The notes under the pieces: model-generated
What the model was told of the DNA's origin: nothing
The model's input: only the letters and a program-made list of their open reading frames with translations
The model's database searches: none
Shown here: one piece after another, positions 1 through 8,282 of the stretch
How the letters are laid out: the number at the start of each line of letters is the position of its first letter
How positions within the stretch are numbered: position 1 is the stretch's first letter
Translations under genes and position numbers: made by a program
Source: Sulfurovum sp.
Lineage (GTDB): Bacteria; Campylobacterota; Campylobacteria; Campylobacterales; Sulfurovaceae
Direction of reading: 5' to 3'
Assembly: GCA_003978375.1 (NCBI GenBank)
Contig: QNZW01000203.1
Span: forward strand, 1 to 21,178
Length of the DNA stretch: 21,178 nt

Positions 1-123
1 GTTATGACAAGAGCAGAATGTATTTCCATGATAGGTCAAGCAAAATTTGACAAATATACACAAATGTTTGGAAATGAAAATGCTTCATTAAAACGTTGTT
101 CTATGTTAAGAGCTTCAAAATAA
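1..123 (+). CDS. 3' end of an unidentified protein gene (truncated by window edge)
   Basis: Frame 1 is open from base 1 to a TAA at 121-123, giving 40 residues that end in ...SLKRCSMLRASK. There is a Met codon at base 4, but the true start cannot be judged because the upstream sequence is missing. I do not recognise the family. The tail is basic and has two cysteines. It converges on the methyltransferase gene that ends at 128, with only 4 bases between the two stop codons, and an A/T-only palindrome covers this junction. The tight convergent packing supports a real gene end, but a chance ORF of this length is possible. Confidence 0.45.
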   Translation, partial: VMTRAECISMIGQAKFDKYTQMFGNENASLKRCSMLRASK

Positions 124-134
124 AATTTTATTTT
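117..134. terminator. A/T-only perfect palindrome across two convergent stop codons
   Basis: AAAATAAAATTTTATTTT is a perfect 9+9 palindrome covering the TAA of the left-hand gene and the stop of the minus-strand methyltransferase gene. Runs of A and T continue on the right (131-136, 148-154). It could act as a weak bidirectional transcription end, but it has no GC stem and no loop, so the assignment is tentative. Confidence 0.25.
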
Positions 135-1120
135 TTAAAATAAATCATTTTAAATCTATCTCCCATCATCGTGGGAGATAAAAGTGTTTTTATTTTGTCA
201 GCCTCTCTTGCATACTTTGCTTGTGTGGTTTGCTTAGCATAGGCTTCAAGAATCTCTATAATCCCAAAACGTATCAGAGCACGTGCTTGTGTCTCATATA
301 TTATCTCTTTAAAACCCACTTCCTCAAAGGCTTCGCTGACATGTTTAAAATGAACATCATAGGTAATGTCATCTTTTTTAAACGATTCCTTAAGAAGAAG
401 TGTTTCATCAAAAAGAGGAAAAGTTTCATGCTTTCTGTAAACACGAATAGAAAAATCATTACGTACATATTTTTCGCCATAATCAAAAGAGATAAAATCA
501 CATTGCTTAATGCCCTCTGCCATCTCTTTAGCAAAAGCTTCATACCCTATCGCTATTTCACCTTGAGTTAAATAATGTTTTTTTGCCCAAGATAGTATCT
601 GTTTAGGTGCTGGGTGCCACTCTATGCTATTTTCTTTTACCATTGCTATCTTTTCATCTTTTAAAAGCTCACAAGCAAATGCATCAAAAATTTCATTGGC
701 TACGACAAAAGCATACGCAACTTTTACTTCTGAGATATCATTAAAATGTTTAATCTGTACATCATCTCCAAAACGCTCTTTAATATAAGCCAATTGTATT
801 TTTCGAACTTCTGGTTGTCGTTCTACAATACCAAAATGCAATGTTTTTACCAAAGCAGGATCACAAGTATATAACCACTGTATCATATCGCAAATCAAAT
901 AGCCTTGATGTGCCCCTATCTCTATAAGCCAACCATTTTTATCTGCTTTTTCTTCTTTGATCAATGTATAAAAATAGTTTGCAATACTTGCTCCAAAAAA
1001 ACGGCTTGTACTTACTGCGGTATAAAAATCACCCTCTTTTCCGATGGCTTTAAAATTTTTATAATATCCTGCTTCTCCATATAACCATTCTGTCATATAA
1101 GTACTAAAGTTAACTGGCAT
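128..1120 (-). CDS. MidA/NDUFAF7-type class I SAM-dependent methyltransferase
   Basis: This 330-residue protein belongs to the Methyltransf_28 (DUF185) family, whose eukaryotic members methylate an arginine of a complex I subunit. The bacterial substrate is generally unknown. Visible marks are the family N-terminal motif GDFYTAVSTSRFFG (residues 30-43), SAM motif I as IEIGAHQG (66-73), an acidic end of the next strand (VE, 99-100), and NEIFDAF (142-148) in place of the usual NE-DALP. Motif I is unusual: the family normally has E-G-G-G spacing, and here the middle glycine is His71. The gene is the last of the argD-tolC-midA block. Its ATG lies 9 bases inside the 3' end of the TolC gene, an 11-bp overlap, so translational coupling is likely. 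A strong hairpin lies inside its last codons. Family call fairly sure; substrate unknown. Confidence 0.8.
   Translation of the reverse strand: MPVNFSTYMTEWLYGEAGYYKNFKAIGKEGDFYTAVSTSRFFGASIANYFYTLIKEEKADKNGWLIEIGAHQGYLICDMIQWLYTCDPALVKTLHFGIVERQPEVRKIQLAYIKERFGDDVQIKHFNDISEVKVAYAFVVANEIFDAFACELLKDEKIAMVKENSIEWHPAPKQILSWAKKHYLTQGEIAIGYEAFAKEMAEGIKQCDFISFDYGEKYVRNDFSIRVYRKHETFPLFDETLLLKESFKKDDITYDVHFKHVSEAFEEVGFKEIIYETQARALIRFGIIEILEAYAKQTTQAKYAREADKIKTLLSPTMMGDRFKMIYFKK
157..180. repeat. Perfect 9-bp stem hairpin in the 3' coding end of the methyltransferase gene
   Basis: TATCTCCCA (157-165) pairs with TGGGAGATA (172-180) around the 6-base loop TCATCG. On the plus strand it is followed by AAAAGTGTTTTTATTTT, a loose T-rich stretch, so it could help end transcription of the left-hand + strand gene. 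On the minus strand no T-tract follows directly. It encodes residues about 314-321 of the methyltransferase. Confidence 0.45.
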
Positions 1121-2327
1121 TGGCTACCTTTGCATAGAGTCCTATAAGCTCTATTTGTTTGTCTAAGTAATATATTTTTTGGTCTAATTTTCTTACCTGT
1201 AATGAATTATGCATCATAGCAGTATCAAAAGAAGTTTTTTCTCCTACTTTTTCTAAATCTTTTGTCGATCGATAAAGTCTTTTGTAAAGTTTTTCATCTT
1301 TTTTGGCCAATTGTATTTTTTTGTCAATAACACGTATTTTACGTTGGACAAGCGTATACTCTTCATCTATAGCATTTTTACGATCTAGCACTTGTGTTTG
1401 TGATTTCAAATGAGCTACTTTAGCCACTTCAGTATCTGAAAACATGTTCAAATTAATAGGCATAGAGATAGAAAATCCATAGGTAAAATATTGCTCATTC
1501 AATGATGAATTAGGACTTGCAAACAAAGGGTTCAAATCTGCATCAGTATATCTGCCTTGTAAGGAAATTGTAGGTAAATATTTTGCCCATGTCATTTTGG
1601 CATTATATTTTTTCTCTTGTACACGTAAATTATCACGTATAAGTTCTAAATTTGATCCTTTATACTGTGCTGCTGTAAGCAATTTCAACTTCGGGAGTTT
1701 TAATTTTTTGGGATCTTTATCACTTATGAGTGCAAAATTTTTCTCCAATTCCATAAGTAAAATTTCTGACTCTAAATGTCTTGTTTTATCTTGACTGTGT
1801 TTAAGAATTGCCTGATCCAAAAAGCTACTTTCTAATAATCCTTGATCATAGCTCTCTTTTTTTTGTCTTATATCTATCAGATCATTTTCTATCAATAATT
1901 CTTGTTTTTTTAGCGTAATCTTCAGCTTTTTCATCTCAAAAAGCAGTTTTACTGCTTGTCCTATCATCTCTCTTTTTTTTAATAATATTTGTGTTTTATT
2001 TTCACCTCGTAATGCTTGTGCATATTTAATCGCATAATAGATACCCCCAGATCTAAAAATAGGCTGATCTATCCCTATAGAAAAACTTTGTGTAATGACT
2101 GTTTGATCTCCAAATTGTTCTGAAAAATTTTTGGAGTATTGAAGCATAATAGGATTTATCCATGCGTTTTCAAGCAAATCACTCTGCGCTGTGTTAGATT
2201 GAAATTCGTAGTCAAAAAGTAAATTCTTATTACTAGAAAGAATGTCACTTAATTCATCTGCACGTCCTACAGATAACAATAAACTACAAAGAAGCAATAG
2301 CTTTTTCAAAACGCTTAAATCCTTCAT
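1110..2327 (-). CDS. TolC-family outer-membrane efflux protein
   Basis: This 405-residue protein is an outer-membrane factor of the OEP/TolC type, the exit duct of tripartite exporters. It has a Sec signal peptide (KKLLLLCSLLLSVGRA, residues 8-23) and long charged heptad-like helices around 110-200 and 330-400. Short beta segments rich in Ser/Gly/aromatics near 75-95 and 250-295 fit the two membrane strand pairs. It is at the short end for the family. The start is uncertain: the ATG used overlaps argD by 44 bp and has no clear ribosome site, while a TTG at 2309 has AAGGA about 10 bases upstream and gives a classical signal peptide beginning KKLLLL. It lies in the argD-tolC-midA block. A matching adaptor gene is at 5310-6107, but no inner-membrane pump gene is present. 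Confidence 0.8.
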   Translation of the reverse strand: MKDLSVLKKLLLLCSLLLSVGRADELSDILSSNKNLLFDYEFQSNTAQSDLLENAWINPIMLQYSKNFSEQFGDQTVITQSFSIGIDQPIFRSGGIYYAIKYAQALRGENKTQILLKKREMIGQAVKLLFEMKKLKITLKKQELLIENDLIDIRQKKESYDQGLLESSFLDQAILKHSQDKTRHLESEILLMELEKNFALISDKDPKKLKLPKLKLLTAAQYKGSNLELIRDNLRVQEKKYNAKMTWAKYLPTISLQGRYTDADLNPLFASPNSSLNEQYFTYGFSISMPINLNMFSDTEVAKVAHLKSQTQVLDRKNAIDEEYTLVQRKIRVIDKKIQLAKKDEKLYKRLYRSTKDLEKVGEKTSFDTAMMHNSLQVRKLDQKIYYLDKQIELIGLYAKVANAS

Positions 2328-3468
2328 CTATTTCATTTTTACTAATCGTAATACTTGGTAAAAAACGTACCGTATTGCGTCCAGCTTTTAACACCACTAA
2401 GCCTTCATCCATAGATTTTTTAATAATGTCCCCTTGTAATGCTGCACTCTTAGCACGAAGTCCTCTCATAAGTCCCAAGCCCACTTCTTTTTCAAAAATA
2501 TTTTCATATGTGGTGGCTATCTTTTTTAATTTTTTAGAAAAGTACAATATAGTCTCCTCTATGCTACCCGCATCATACATAGGCTTCAGCACATCCAATA
2601 CTGCCAATCCAGCCACCGTACTTAAATAGTTGCCTCCAAAAGTACTTCCATGATCTCCTGCATGTAACACCTCTTTGTGTTTTGTCATCACTGCACCAAT
2701 AGGCACACCCCCGCCAAGACCTTTTGCTAAAGTGACAATGTCTGGTTCTATCTCATAAAGATTTGAAGCCAAAAATTCACCGGTGCGATATACTCCTGTT
2801 TGCACCTCATCAACAATCAATAAAATATCTTTGTTCTTTAGATGTATTGCAAGTTTCTGTATTTCTTCTTTTTCAAAGGGTTGCACACCACCTTCACCTT
2901 GCACAAGTTCTATAAGTACTGCAACTGTTTCATCATCAATCGCCTGATAAACTTCTGCTATAGACTTCTCATAACTAAATCCATCTGGATATGGTGCAAA
3001 GTTTGGGGTATGAAAACTCTCCTGTCCTGTTGCTTTTACTGTCGTAATCGTACGCCCATGAAAAGAGTGCTCCAATGTAATTACTTTATAACGCTTTTTA
3101 TCAAACGTTGTCTCTCCATATTTCCGTGCTATTTTAATCGCACCTTCATTTGCCTCAGCACCTGAGTTGGCAAAAAAGATGCCCATATCATATCCTGAGA
3201 GTTCTACAATTTTTTGTGCTAATTTTACTTGAGGCTCTATTACTTGTAAGTTAGAGATATGAATGATATTCTTTGCTTGTTCACAAATAGCGTTGCTTAG
3301 TTTTTCATTCCCATGCCCTATGGAATTTACACCTATACCTGAAGCAAAATCAATATACTCTTTACCTTTATCATCATACAATGTAGATCCTACACCTCTT
3401 ACAAAATTTGTATAATCACGTGCATACGTCTGCAAAACATACTGTTTATCTTGTTCTTCTAATGTCAT
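2284..3468 (-). CDS. argD: Acetylornithine aminotransferase (class III PLP transaminase)
   Basis: ArgD converts N-acetylglutamate 5-semialdehyde and glutamate to N-acetylornithine in arginine synthesis, and often also acts in the lysine/DAP pathway. The 394-residue length matches the family. Visible landmarks are NSGAEANE (101-108, phosphate cup), HSFHGRT (134-140), VDEVQTG (219-225, with Asp220 facing the PLP pyridine nitrogen), and TLAKGLGGGVPIGA (246-259) with the Schiff-base Lys249. GSTFGGN also occurs downstream. The start is supported by GGAA just upstream and by the -10 box TATAAT at 3498-3503. It is the first gene of a block with tolC and midA, whose products have no known link to arginine synthesis. 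The closest alternatives are ornithine or succinylornithine aminotransferase. Confidence 0.9.
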   Translation of the reverse strand: MTLEEQDKQYVLQTYARDYTNFVRGVGSTLYDDKGKEYIDFASGIGVNSIGHGNEKLSNAICEQAKNIIHISNLQVIEPQVKLAQKIVELSGYDMGIFFANSGAEANEGAIKIARKYGETTFDKKRYKVITLEHSFHGRTITTVKATGQESFHTPNFAPYPDGFSYEKSIAEVYQAIDDETVAVLIELVQGEGGVQPFEKEEIQKLAIHLKNKDILLIVDEVQTGVYRTGEFLASNLYEIEPDIVTLAKGLGGGVPIGAVMTKHKEVLHAGDHGSTFGGNYLSTVAGLAVLDVLKPMYDAGSIEETILYFSKKLKKIATTYENIFEKEVGLGLMRGLRAKSAALQGDIIKKSMDEGLVVLKAGRNTVRFLPSITISKNEIDEGFKRFEKAIASL

Positions 3469-3497
3469 TTTATTTCCATTCTTATATCATGCGTTGT

Positions 3498-3503
3498 ATT
3501 ATA
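3498..3503 (-). promoter_or_regulatory. Extended -10 promoter box for argD
   Basis: On the minus strand the sequence reads TTTGCTATAATACAACG. The TATAAT hexamer ends about 30 bases before the argD ATG, and the same TTTGCTATAAT string recurs before the HlyD gene. This style, a strong -10 without a clear -35, is typical of sigma-70 promoters in Campylobacterota. It separates argD from the molybdopterin enzyme gene upstream. Confidence 0.7.
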
Positions 3504-3528
3504 GCAAAGAGTTGATAATAGTGTTTAC

Positions 3529-5310
3529 TTACTTTTGTATTTCTACTTTCACTTCTTGATAACAAGCACTTTCGCCCTCTTGACTACTTATAGGTGGTGT
3601 AAGATTGTTTATACCTATGGTATTGCTAGGTACAACAATGCAATTTCTTCGTATATCCTCGTTTAGTTTTACTTCTAATTGTATGCTTCCATATTCTGAA
3701 ATAAGTTTTATATTTTCACCCTCTTTGTAGCCTATATCTGGATGAAGATATACCTTATTATCACGTCTATATTGTGTATTTAATGATTTAGGAGATTTAG
3801 GAGAGAGCAACCAAAATCTTTTATCTTCTTCTTTGTTTTTTTTGCTTGTTCGCACTTTTGTAAATTGTTTGGTATTGATAAAATCATCTTCATACTCTTC
3901 TATAAAAACAAATTCGTCTCCCCCTTCTATGCCAAAACCATCGGCATAAGGGATATCCTGATGGGCAGGAGAAAGTAATATATCATTCTCTTGTTTACAC
4001 TGTTTTATCCATGCGTCTATATAATAGCTCTCTTCTTCTAACCCTTCCAATCCAAAAGCATCAAACAAATTTTTGGTAAAATCATACTCTGAGATACCTA
4101 TGTCTGACTCACGTACTTTATGCATCTTTCGCACATACTGGTGTCCATAACTCAACAATACATCTTCTTTTTCAAAAAAATGTTTTGCAGGGATAACTAT
4201 TTTGGCTCTTTTAGACGTTTCATTCTCATACAATCCAAAATAAATTAAAGTATCTACCGCTTCAAGTTCTTTTGTTACACCTACACTATTTGGCATAGAC
4301 GCAGCAGGATTTCCACCTTGAATAAGTACTGTATCAAAATCTGAAAATGAAGCAAGAGGTTTTGAGATTTTTTTACATCCCACTTCAAAAGGATTATCAA
4401 ATCCTAATTTAGAAGTAGAAAGATAGTGTACACCACATCCCTCTTTTCCAAATAAACCTAGCAAAGAAGCCAATGCATCAATAGCTTGGAGTGTATATGA
4501 GCCTGTGGTATATTTTTGAACCCCTGCTCCCACTAAAAAAACTACTTTTTGATGACGCAAGAAATGAAGTATTTGACCCATCTCACCTAAATCTGTACCA
4601 ATGTAGCTCAAAATTGCCTTAATGCGATGCTCTTGCGTAAACTCATAAAATGCTTCATATTCAGAAGCATTCTCCTCTAACCACTCTATATCTTGGCTGT
4701 CTTCCATATAGATAAATCGTGCCAACATAATGGCCAAATAATAATCTGTACGAGGTTGTATTTGTAAATAAAAATCTGCTTTTTTTGCTATGGCTGTTTT
4801 TACTGGATCTATAACTACAATATTTTTACCTTCAAGGTAGGGCATCATATGTGCATTGGTCACGGTGATATTACGTCCCCAAATTACCACAGTATCTGCT
4901 TTTTGTATCTGTTCAAGAGGTAAGTTTCTGTTCACACCTCTTCCCTCTAATATCCCTGCTTCCCCTGCACCGTCACATAAGCTTCCATAAGTAAGCGTAC
5001 CATTTATTCTTTCTATAAAAAGATTACTTACCTCTTGCATAACCCCCATATTTCCAGAGCCTCTCCAAAGCAAAGAGGTTTTTTTCATGAATGCATCGTG
5101 TACTGCTTTCATTGCTTCATCTAAGCTAACTTCTTTACCTTCTATACGAGGTGTTGTAATACGTGGTGTTTCATCCATATATTTATTGACCAAAGCACAA
5201 AGTGCTCCGTTGCCTATGGGGTTTGATGTATCTGCTTTTACTTTACCCTTTTCCACAACTATAGCACAAGCGTCATAACAATCAAGTGCACACGCTGTTT
5301 TAGTTTGCAT
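3529..5310 (-). CDS. Molybdopterin oxidoreductase (DMSO reductase superfamily) with N-terminal Fe4S4 motif
   Basis: This 593-residue cytoplasmic-looking protein (no Tat or Sec signal) is a single-subunit member of the Mo/W-bisMGD family. The N-terminal cluster motif is C7-x3-C11-x3-C15-x22-C38 (ACALDCYDAC...), followed by the Mo-binding core with VVIWGRN, VVIDPVKTAIAKKAD, a VGAGVQKY-type loop and an IQGGNPAASMPN motif (about 345-357). The C-terminus is a molybdopterin-dinucleotide-binding beta domain (about 505-590). Cys112 in GSLCDGAGEAG sits about where the metal-ligand residue would be expected, but this is inference. No electron-transfer or membrane-anchor subunit gene is adjacent. It starts in a one-base stop/start overlap with the adaptor gene upstream. 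Such proteins are often labelled formate dehydrogenase-like, but the substrate cannot be told here. Confidence 0.82.
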   Translation of the reverse strand: MQTKTACALDCYDACAIVVEKGKVKADTSNPIGNGALCALVNKYMDETPRITTPRIEGKEVSLDEAMKAVHDAFMKKTSLLWRGSGNMGVMQEVSNLFIERINGTLTYGSLCDGAGEAGILEGRGVNRNLPLEQIQKADTVVIWGRNITVTNAHMMPYLEGKNIVVIDPVKTAIAKKADFYLQIQPRTDYYLAIMLARFIYMEDSQDIEWLEENASEYEAFYEFTQEHRIKAILSYIGTDLGEMGQILHFLRHQKVVFLVGAGVQKYTTGSYTLQAIDALASLLGLFGKEGCGVHYLSTSKLGFDNPFEVGCKKISKPLASFSDFDTVLIQGGNPAASMPNSVGVTKELEAVDTLIYFGLYENETSKRAKIVIPAKHFFEKEDVLLSYGHQYVRKMHKVRESDIGISEYDFTKNLFDAFGLEGLEEESYYIDAWIKQCKQENDILLSPAHQDIPYADGFGIEGGDEFVFIEEYEDDFINTKQFTKVRTSKKNKEEDKRFWLLSPKSPKSLNTQYRRDNKVYLHPDIGYKEGENIKLISEYGSIQLEVKLNEDIRRNCIVVPSNTIGINNLTPPISSQEGESACYQEVKVEIQK

Positions 5311-6107
5311 TAACGTATCTCTAACTTCATCAGTTTTGAAAACACCTCTTTGGGAGCAGGAATATAAATCTCCGCACGATACGACGAGATATATTTTTCA
5401 TCTGCTATTTTCCAAATTTTATCTATTTTGTATGTCGTCTCTTTATCATCAATATAGACTTTTTTTTGTGCTATATTTGTTAATTCTTCTGGCTCCAAGA
5501 AAAGTACCAATTTTGCACGACTTGCATCTTTTACATTTGCCAAAGGTGTTCCAGGTGCTACAAAATCACCCTCTTTTACTAAAAGTTTATACAAATACTT
5601 ATTTTTTAATATTATTGATTTTTTCTCAATCACATCTTTTAGTTGTGCAACTTTATACTCCATATCAAGTATCTGCTTTTCTAGACTAATAATCTTCTCG
5701 CGTGTAGACAAATATTGTGTTTTAGCTGAAGTAAATGCACTATATGTATTGTCTTTTTGTGTTTGAGATGCCGTAGAAATCTTAGACATTCTTTCGTAAC
5801 GTCCTTTTTGTCTTCGTACAGTCTCTTTTAGACTTGTTGCGATATCTTTATTGATACGGAGCATCTCTTTGAGAAATGCTATACTCTTTTTGGTATCTTT
5901 AAGATTGATATAGTCTAATGTATCATCAAGGTGAATCACCCGTTTAGATGCTATTAATCGCCCTTCTGCATCTAAATCAACCTTTAGTACCAAACCACTT
6001 GTAGCTGCCTTCAAAACCACTGATTCATACGGTTCAACTTTAGCATAATGCACTTTTGCAAAAACAAATAAGGGCATACATAAAAAGGGTAATATTTTTT
6101 TTATCAT
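5310..6107 (-). CDS. Periplasmic adaptor (HlyD/MFP) family protein
   Basis: This 265-residue protein has a Sec signal peptide (MIKKILPFLCMPLFVFA, cleavage after about 17). A first half-lipoyl segment (residues 22-60, ATSGLVLKVDLDAEGRLI) leads into a long coiled-coil hairpin (about 70-165, rich in K/E/Q). The second half-lipoyl segment follows (YKLLVKEGDFVAPGTPLANV, about 173-192), then a beta-barrel domain. This is the membrane-fusion-protein order used to link an inner-membrane pump to TolC. It is the first gene of a two-gene block with the molybdopterin enzyme. The TolC-like partner is 3 kb downstream beyond argD. It is shorter than most RND adaptors and has no visible lipoprotein cysteine box. 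Confidence 0.78.
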   Translation of the reverse strand: MIKKILPFLCMPLFVFAKVHYAKVEPYESVVLKAATSGLVLKVDLDAEGRLIASKRVIHLDDTLDYINLKDTKKSIAFLKEMLRINKDIATSLKETVRRQKGRYERMSKISTASQTQKDNTYSAFTSAKTQYLSTREKIISLEKQILDMEYKVAQLKDVIEKKSIILKNKYLYKLLVKEGDFVAPGTPLANVKDASRAKLVLFLEPEELTNIAQKKVYIDDKETTYKIDKIWKIADEKYISSYRAEIYIPAPKEVFSKLMKLEIR

Positions 6108-6132
6108 ATTTTCAAAGTTCTTTTTTTATTTG

Positions 6133-6138
6133 ATTATA
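6133..6138 (-). promoter_or_regulatory. Extended -10 promoter box for the adaptor gene
   Basis: On the minus strand it reads TTTTGCTATAATCAAAT, with TATAAT about 25 bases before the ATG at 6107. It lies 12 bp after the aroA stop codon, so the adaptor block can be transcribed separately from the pheS-aroA block. Confidence 0.7.
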
Positions 6139-6149
6139 GCAAAATGGAG

Positions 6150-7433
6150 TTAATGCATAGCGATATCTTCTAAAACATCAAAATAATTAGGAAATGTTTT
6201 AGAAACACACGCTGGGTCATTAATCGTTACGGAGTTATTATCTAATGCTAAAAGAGAAAAGCACATTGCCATTCTATGGTCGTCATAAGTATCTATAGTT
6301 GCGTGTTTAAGTACTTTTGGAGGTGTAATTTTAAGATAATCTTCCCCCTCTTCAACCGTTGCACCCACTTTACGAAGTTCTGTTGCCATAGCATAAAGTC
6401 TATCTGTCTCTTTTACCCGCCAGTTATAGATATTTCTAAGCGTTGTAGTGCCTTCTACAAAAAGTGCTGTGGTAGCAATCGTCATTGCGGCATCAGGAAT
6501 ATGATTAAAATCCATATCTATGGCATGAAGCGTATCACGTGTTACCGATACGGAAGTATCTTCCCATGTGACTTTTGCACCCATTTTCTTAAGCACCTCG
6601 GCAAAAGCAATATCACCTTGTATACTTTTTTTACCTATGCCTGTTACCTTGACTGTGCCACCTTTAATAGCTGCTGCTGCCAAAAAATAAGAAGCAGAAG
6701 AGGCATCTCCCTCTACCATATAATGTTCTATAGCTTTATACTGCTGTCCACCCTTTACTAAAAAAGTATGATAGTTATCATTTATCACTTTCACGCCAAA
6801 ATCTTTCATCATTTGTAATGTTATATCGATATATGGTTTAGAAACAAGCTCTCCTATAATAGTAATTTCCATATCATTTTTTGCCAAAGGTGCTGCCATA
6901 AGCAACGCGGTTAAGAATTGACTTGAAATAGCCCCATCAATACTTACTTTTCCTCCCCTTAATCCATCTGCTTCTATTTTAAGTGGAGGATAAGATTCAT
7001 TTTCAAGATAGTCGATGTGTGCTCCTGCTTGGCGTAGAGCATCCACCAAATGCCCTATCGGTCTCTCTTTCATACGAGGTTCACCAGTAAGGGTATAAGA
7101 GCCTTTTCCTAAACAAAGCACGGCACAAAGTGGTCGCATAGCAGTACCAGCATTACCCAAAAAAATCTCTTGTGCACTCTCACAAGATATGGCACCTTCA
7201 TTGCCTACTACCACGCACTCTGTTTCATCTTCTGATAATGTATAGCATATACCCAATTGCTTCAATGCATGAAGCATATACCGTGTATCATCACTCTTTA
7301 AAAGATTGGTGATATGTGTGGTACCCTTAGAAAGTGCAGCAAGGAGTAGCACACGATTAGATAAACTTTTAGATCCAGGAAGATTCACAACACCATCTAC
7401 CTTATCAATAAATTCTAGTGTCAAACTATCCAT
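6150..7433 (-). CDS. aroA: 5-enolpyruvylshikimate-3-phosphate synthase
   Basis: EPSP synthase joins shikimate-3-phosphate with PEP on the way to chorismate. The 427-residue length and the motifs fit the class I (E. coli-like) type: [10 protein letters not shown] (18-27, Lys22), [10 protein letters not shown] (92-101), PDAAM with Asp314, KETDR (341-345), DDHRMAM (384-390) and SKTFPNYF (411-418, Lys412). Gly96 and Pro101 are the usual residues of the glyphosate-sensitive class I enzyme. The start overlaps the 3' end of ispH by 8 bp. In C. jejuni and H. pylori, as I recall, aroA directly follows pheT and ispH comes after it; here the two are in reverse order. Confidence 0.96.
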   Translation of the reverse strand: MDSLTLEFIDKVDGVVNLPGSKSLSNRVLLLAALSKGTTHITNLLKSDDTRYMLHALKQLGICYTLSEDETECVVVGNEGAISCESAQEIFLGNAGTAMRPLCAVLCLGKGSYTLTGEPRMKERPIGHLVDALRQAGAHIDYLENESYPPLKIEADGLRGGKVSIDGAISSQFLTALLMAAPLAKNDMEITIIGELVSKPYIDITLQMMKDFGVKVINDNYHTFLVKGGQQYKAIEHYMVEGDASSASYFLAAAAIKGGTVKVTGIGKKSIQGDIAFAEVLKKMGAKVTWEDTSVSVTRDTLHAIDMDFNHIPDAAMTIATTALFVEGTTTLRNIYNWRVKETDRLYAMATELRKVGATVEEGEDYLKITPPKVLKHATIDTYDDHRMAMCFSLLALDNNSVTINDPACVSKTFPNYFDVLEDIAMH

Positions 7434-8280
7434 TTTGTATTTCTATCTTTTTTATTTCTTGAATACCATTAATCACGTTTTGCACAATCCAATCTGGTGT
7501 AGAGGCCCCTGCAGAGATACCACATAGTTTTTTATCCTTAAACCATGAAGCAGTAAGCTCTGTTTCATTTTCTATCAAATAACTATCTGTACAATCACGC
7601 AAACAGATACTATGTAATTGCTTGGTATTAGAAGAGTGTTTTCCTCCTATCACTATCATTACATCTGCTTTTTTTGCTAACTCAGAAGCAGCATCTTGGT
7701 TTTCAAAAGTCGCTGTACAAATCGTGTTAAATACACGTATCTCTTTGCGTGTTGACATTAAAGCAATAACTATTTTTGCAAAATCCTCAGGTTTTTTAGT
7801 GGTTTGCGAGACAACAGCTACTTTTCCCTTAAGCGGTAAGGCTTCTAACTCTTTGGCTTCAAGCACAATAAATGCATGGCTTAAGTCTTCTGCATAACTC
7901 ACTACACCTTTGATTTCAGGATGATCCTTATCACCAAAAATTACAATACTGTACCCCTCTTCACTCATTTTTTTAACAATATTTTGTGGTGTAGTAACAT
8001 AAGGACAGGTAGCATCTATAATCTTATGCTCTTGTGCATGTAAAATAGCCAATTCTTCTTTAGGAATTCCATGGGTACGAATAACCACAGCATCAGTGGT
8101 TTGAATCTCATCTAGATCTCTAGCAATATCTATATTGAACCCTTGTTTGAGTCTATTTATTTCATCTTTATTGTGAATAAGTGGTCCATAGGTTACCGAA
8201 CCTCTATGATCCTCTGCTATTTCAATAGCACGTTTTACTCCAAAACAAAATCCATAACTTGATGCTAGTTCTATCTGCAT
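7426..8280 (-). CDS. ispH: 4-hydroxy-3-methylbut-2-enyl diphosphate reductase
   Basis: IspH (LytB) is the last enzyme of the MEP pathway, reducing HMBPP to IPP and DMAPP with a 4Fe-4S cluster. The three cluster cysteines are visible: [11 protein letters not shown] (Cys12), [10 protein letters not shown] (about 95) and [11 protein letters not shown] (about 190). The late motif [11 protein letters not shown] (about 260) is also present. I chose the ATG at 8280 (284 aa) over one eight codons upstream. The shorter form begins [15 protein letters not shown] as other family members do, and it has a good ribosome site (TTGAGG, about 6 bases away). That site lies in the end of pheT, whose stop codon is only 2 bases before the ATG, so it is coupled to pheT. 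Confidence 0.95.
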   Translation of the reverse strand: MQIELASSYGFCFGVKRAIEIAEDHRGSVTYGPLIHNKDEINRLKQGFNIDIARDLDEIQTTDAVVIRTHGIPKEELAILHAQEHKIIDATCPYVTTPQNIVKKMSEEGYSIVIFGDKDHPEIKGVVSYAEDLSHAFIVLEAKELEALPLKGKVAVVSQTTKKPEDFAKIVIALMSTRKEIRVFNTICTATFENQDAASELAKKADVMIVIGGKHSSNTKQLHSICLRDCTDSYLIENETELTASWFKDKKLCGISAGASTPDWIVQNVINGIQEIKKIEIQNG

Positions 8281-8282
8281 AT

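Noticed and set aside
3529..5310. Catalytic subunit of a respiratory formate dehydrogenase or nitrate reductase
   Set aside because: There is no Tat signal, no selenocysteine context and no iron-sulfur or cytochrome partner subunit; the N-terminal cysteine spacing and overall length point to a stand-alone enzyme.
6276..6761. 161-codon open frame on the plus strand opposite aroA
   Set aside because: It lies wholly inside well-conserved aroA codons. The product is Cys/Tyr/Ile-rich without a recognisable domain, as expected for an antisense shadow.
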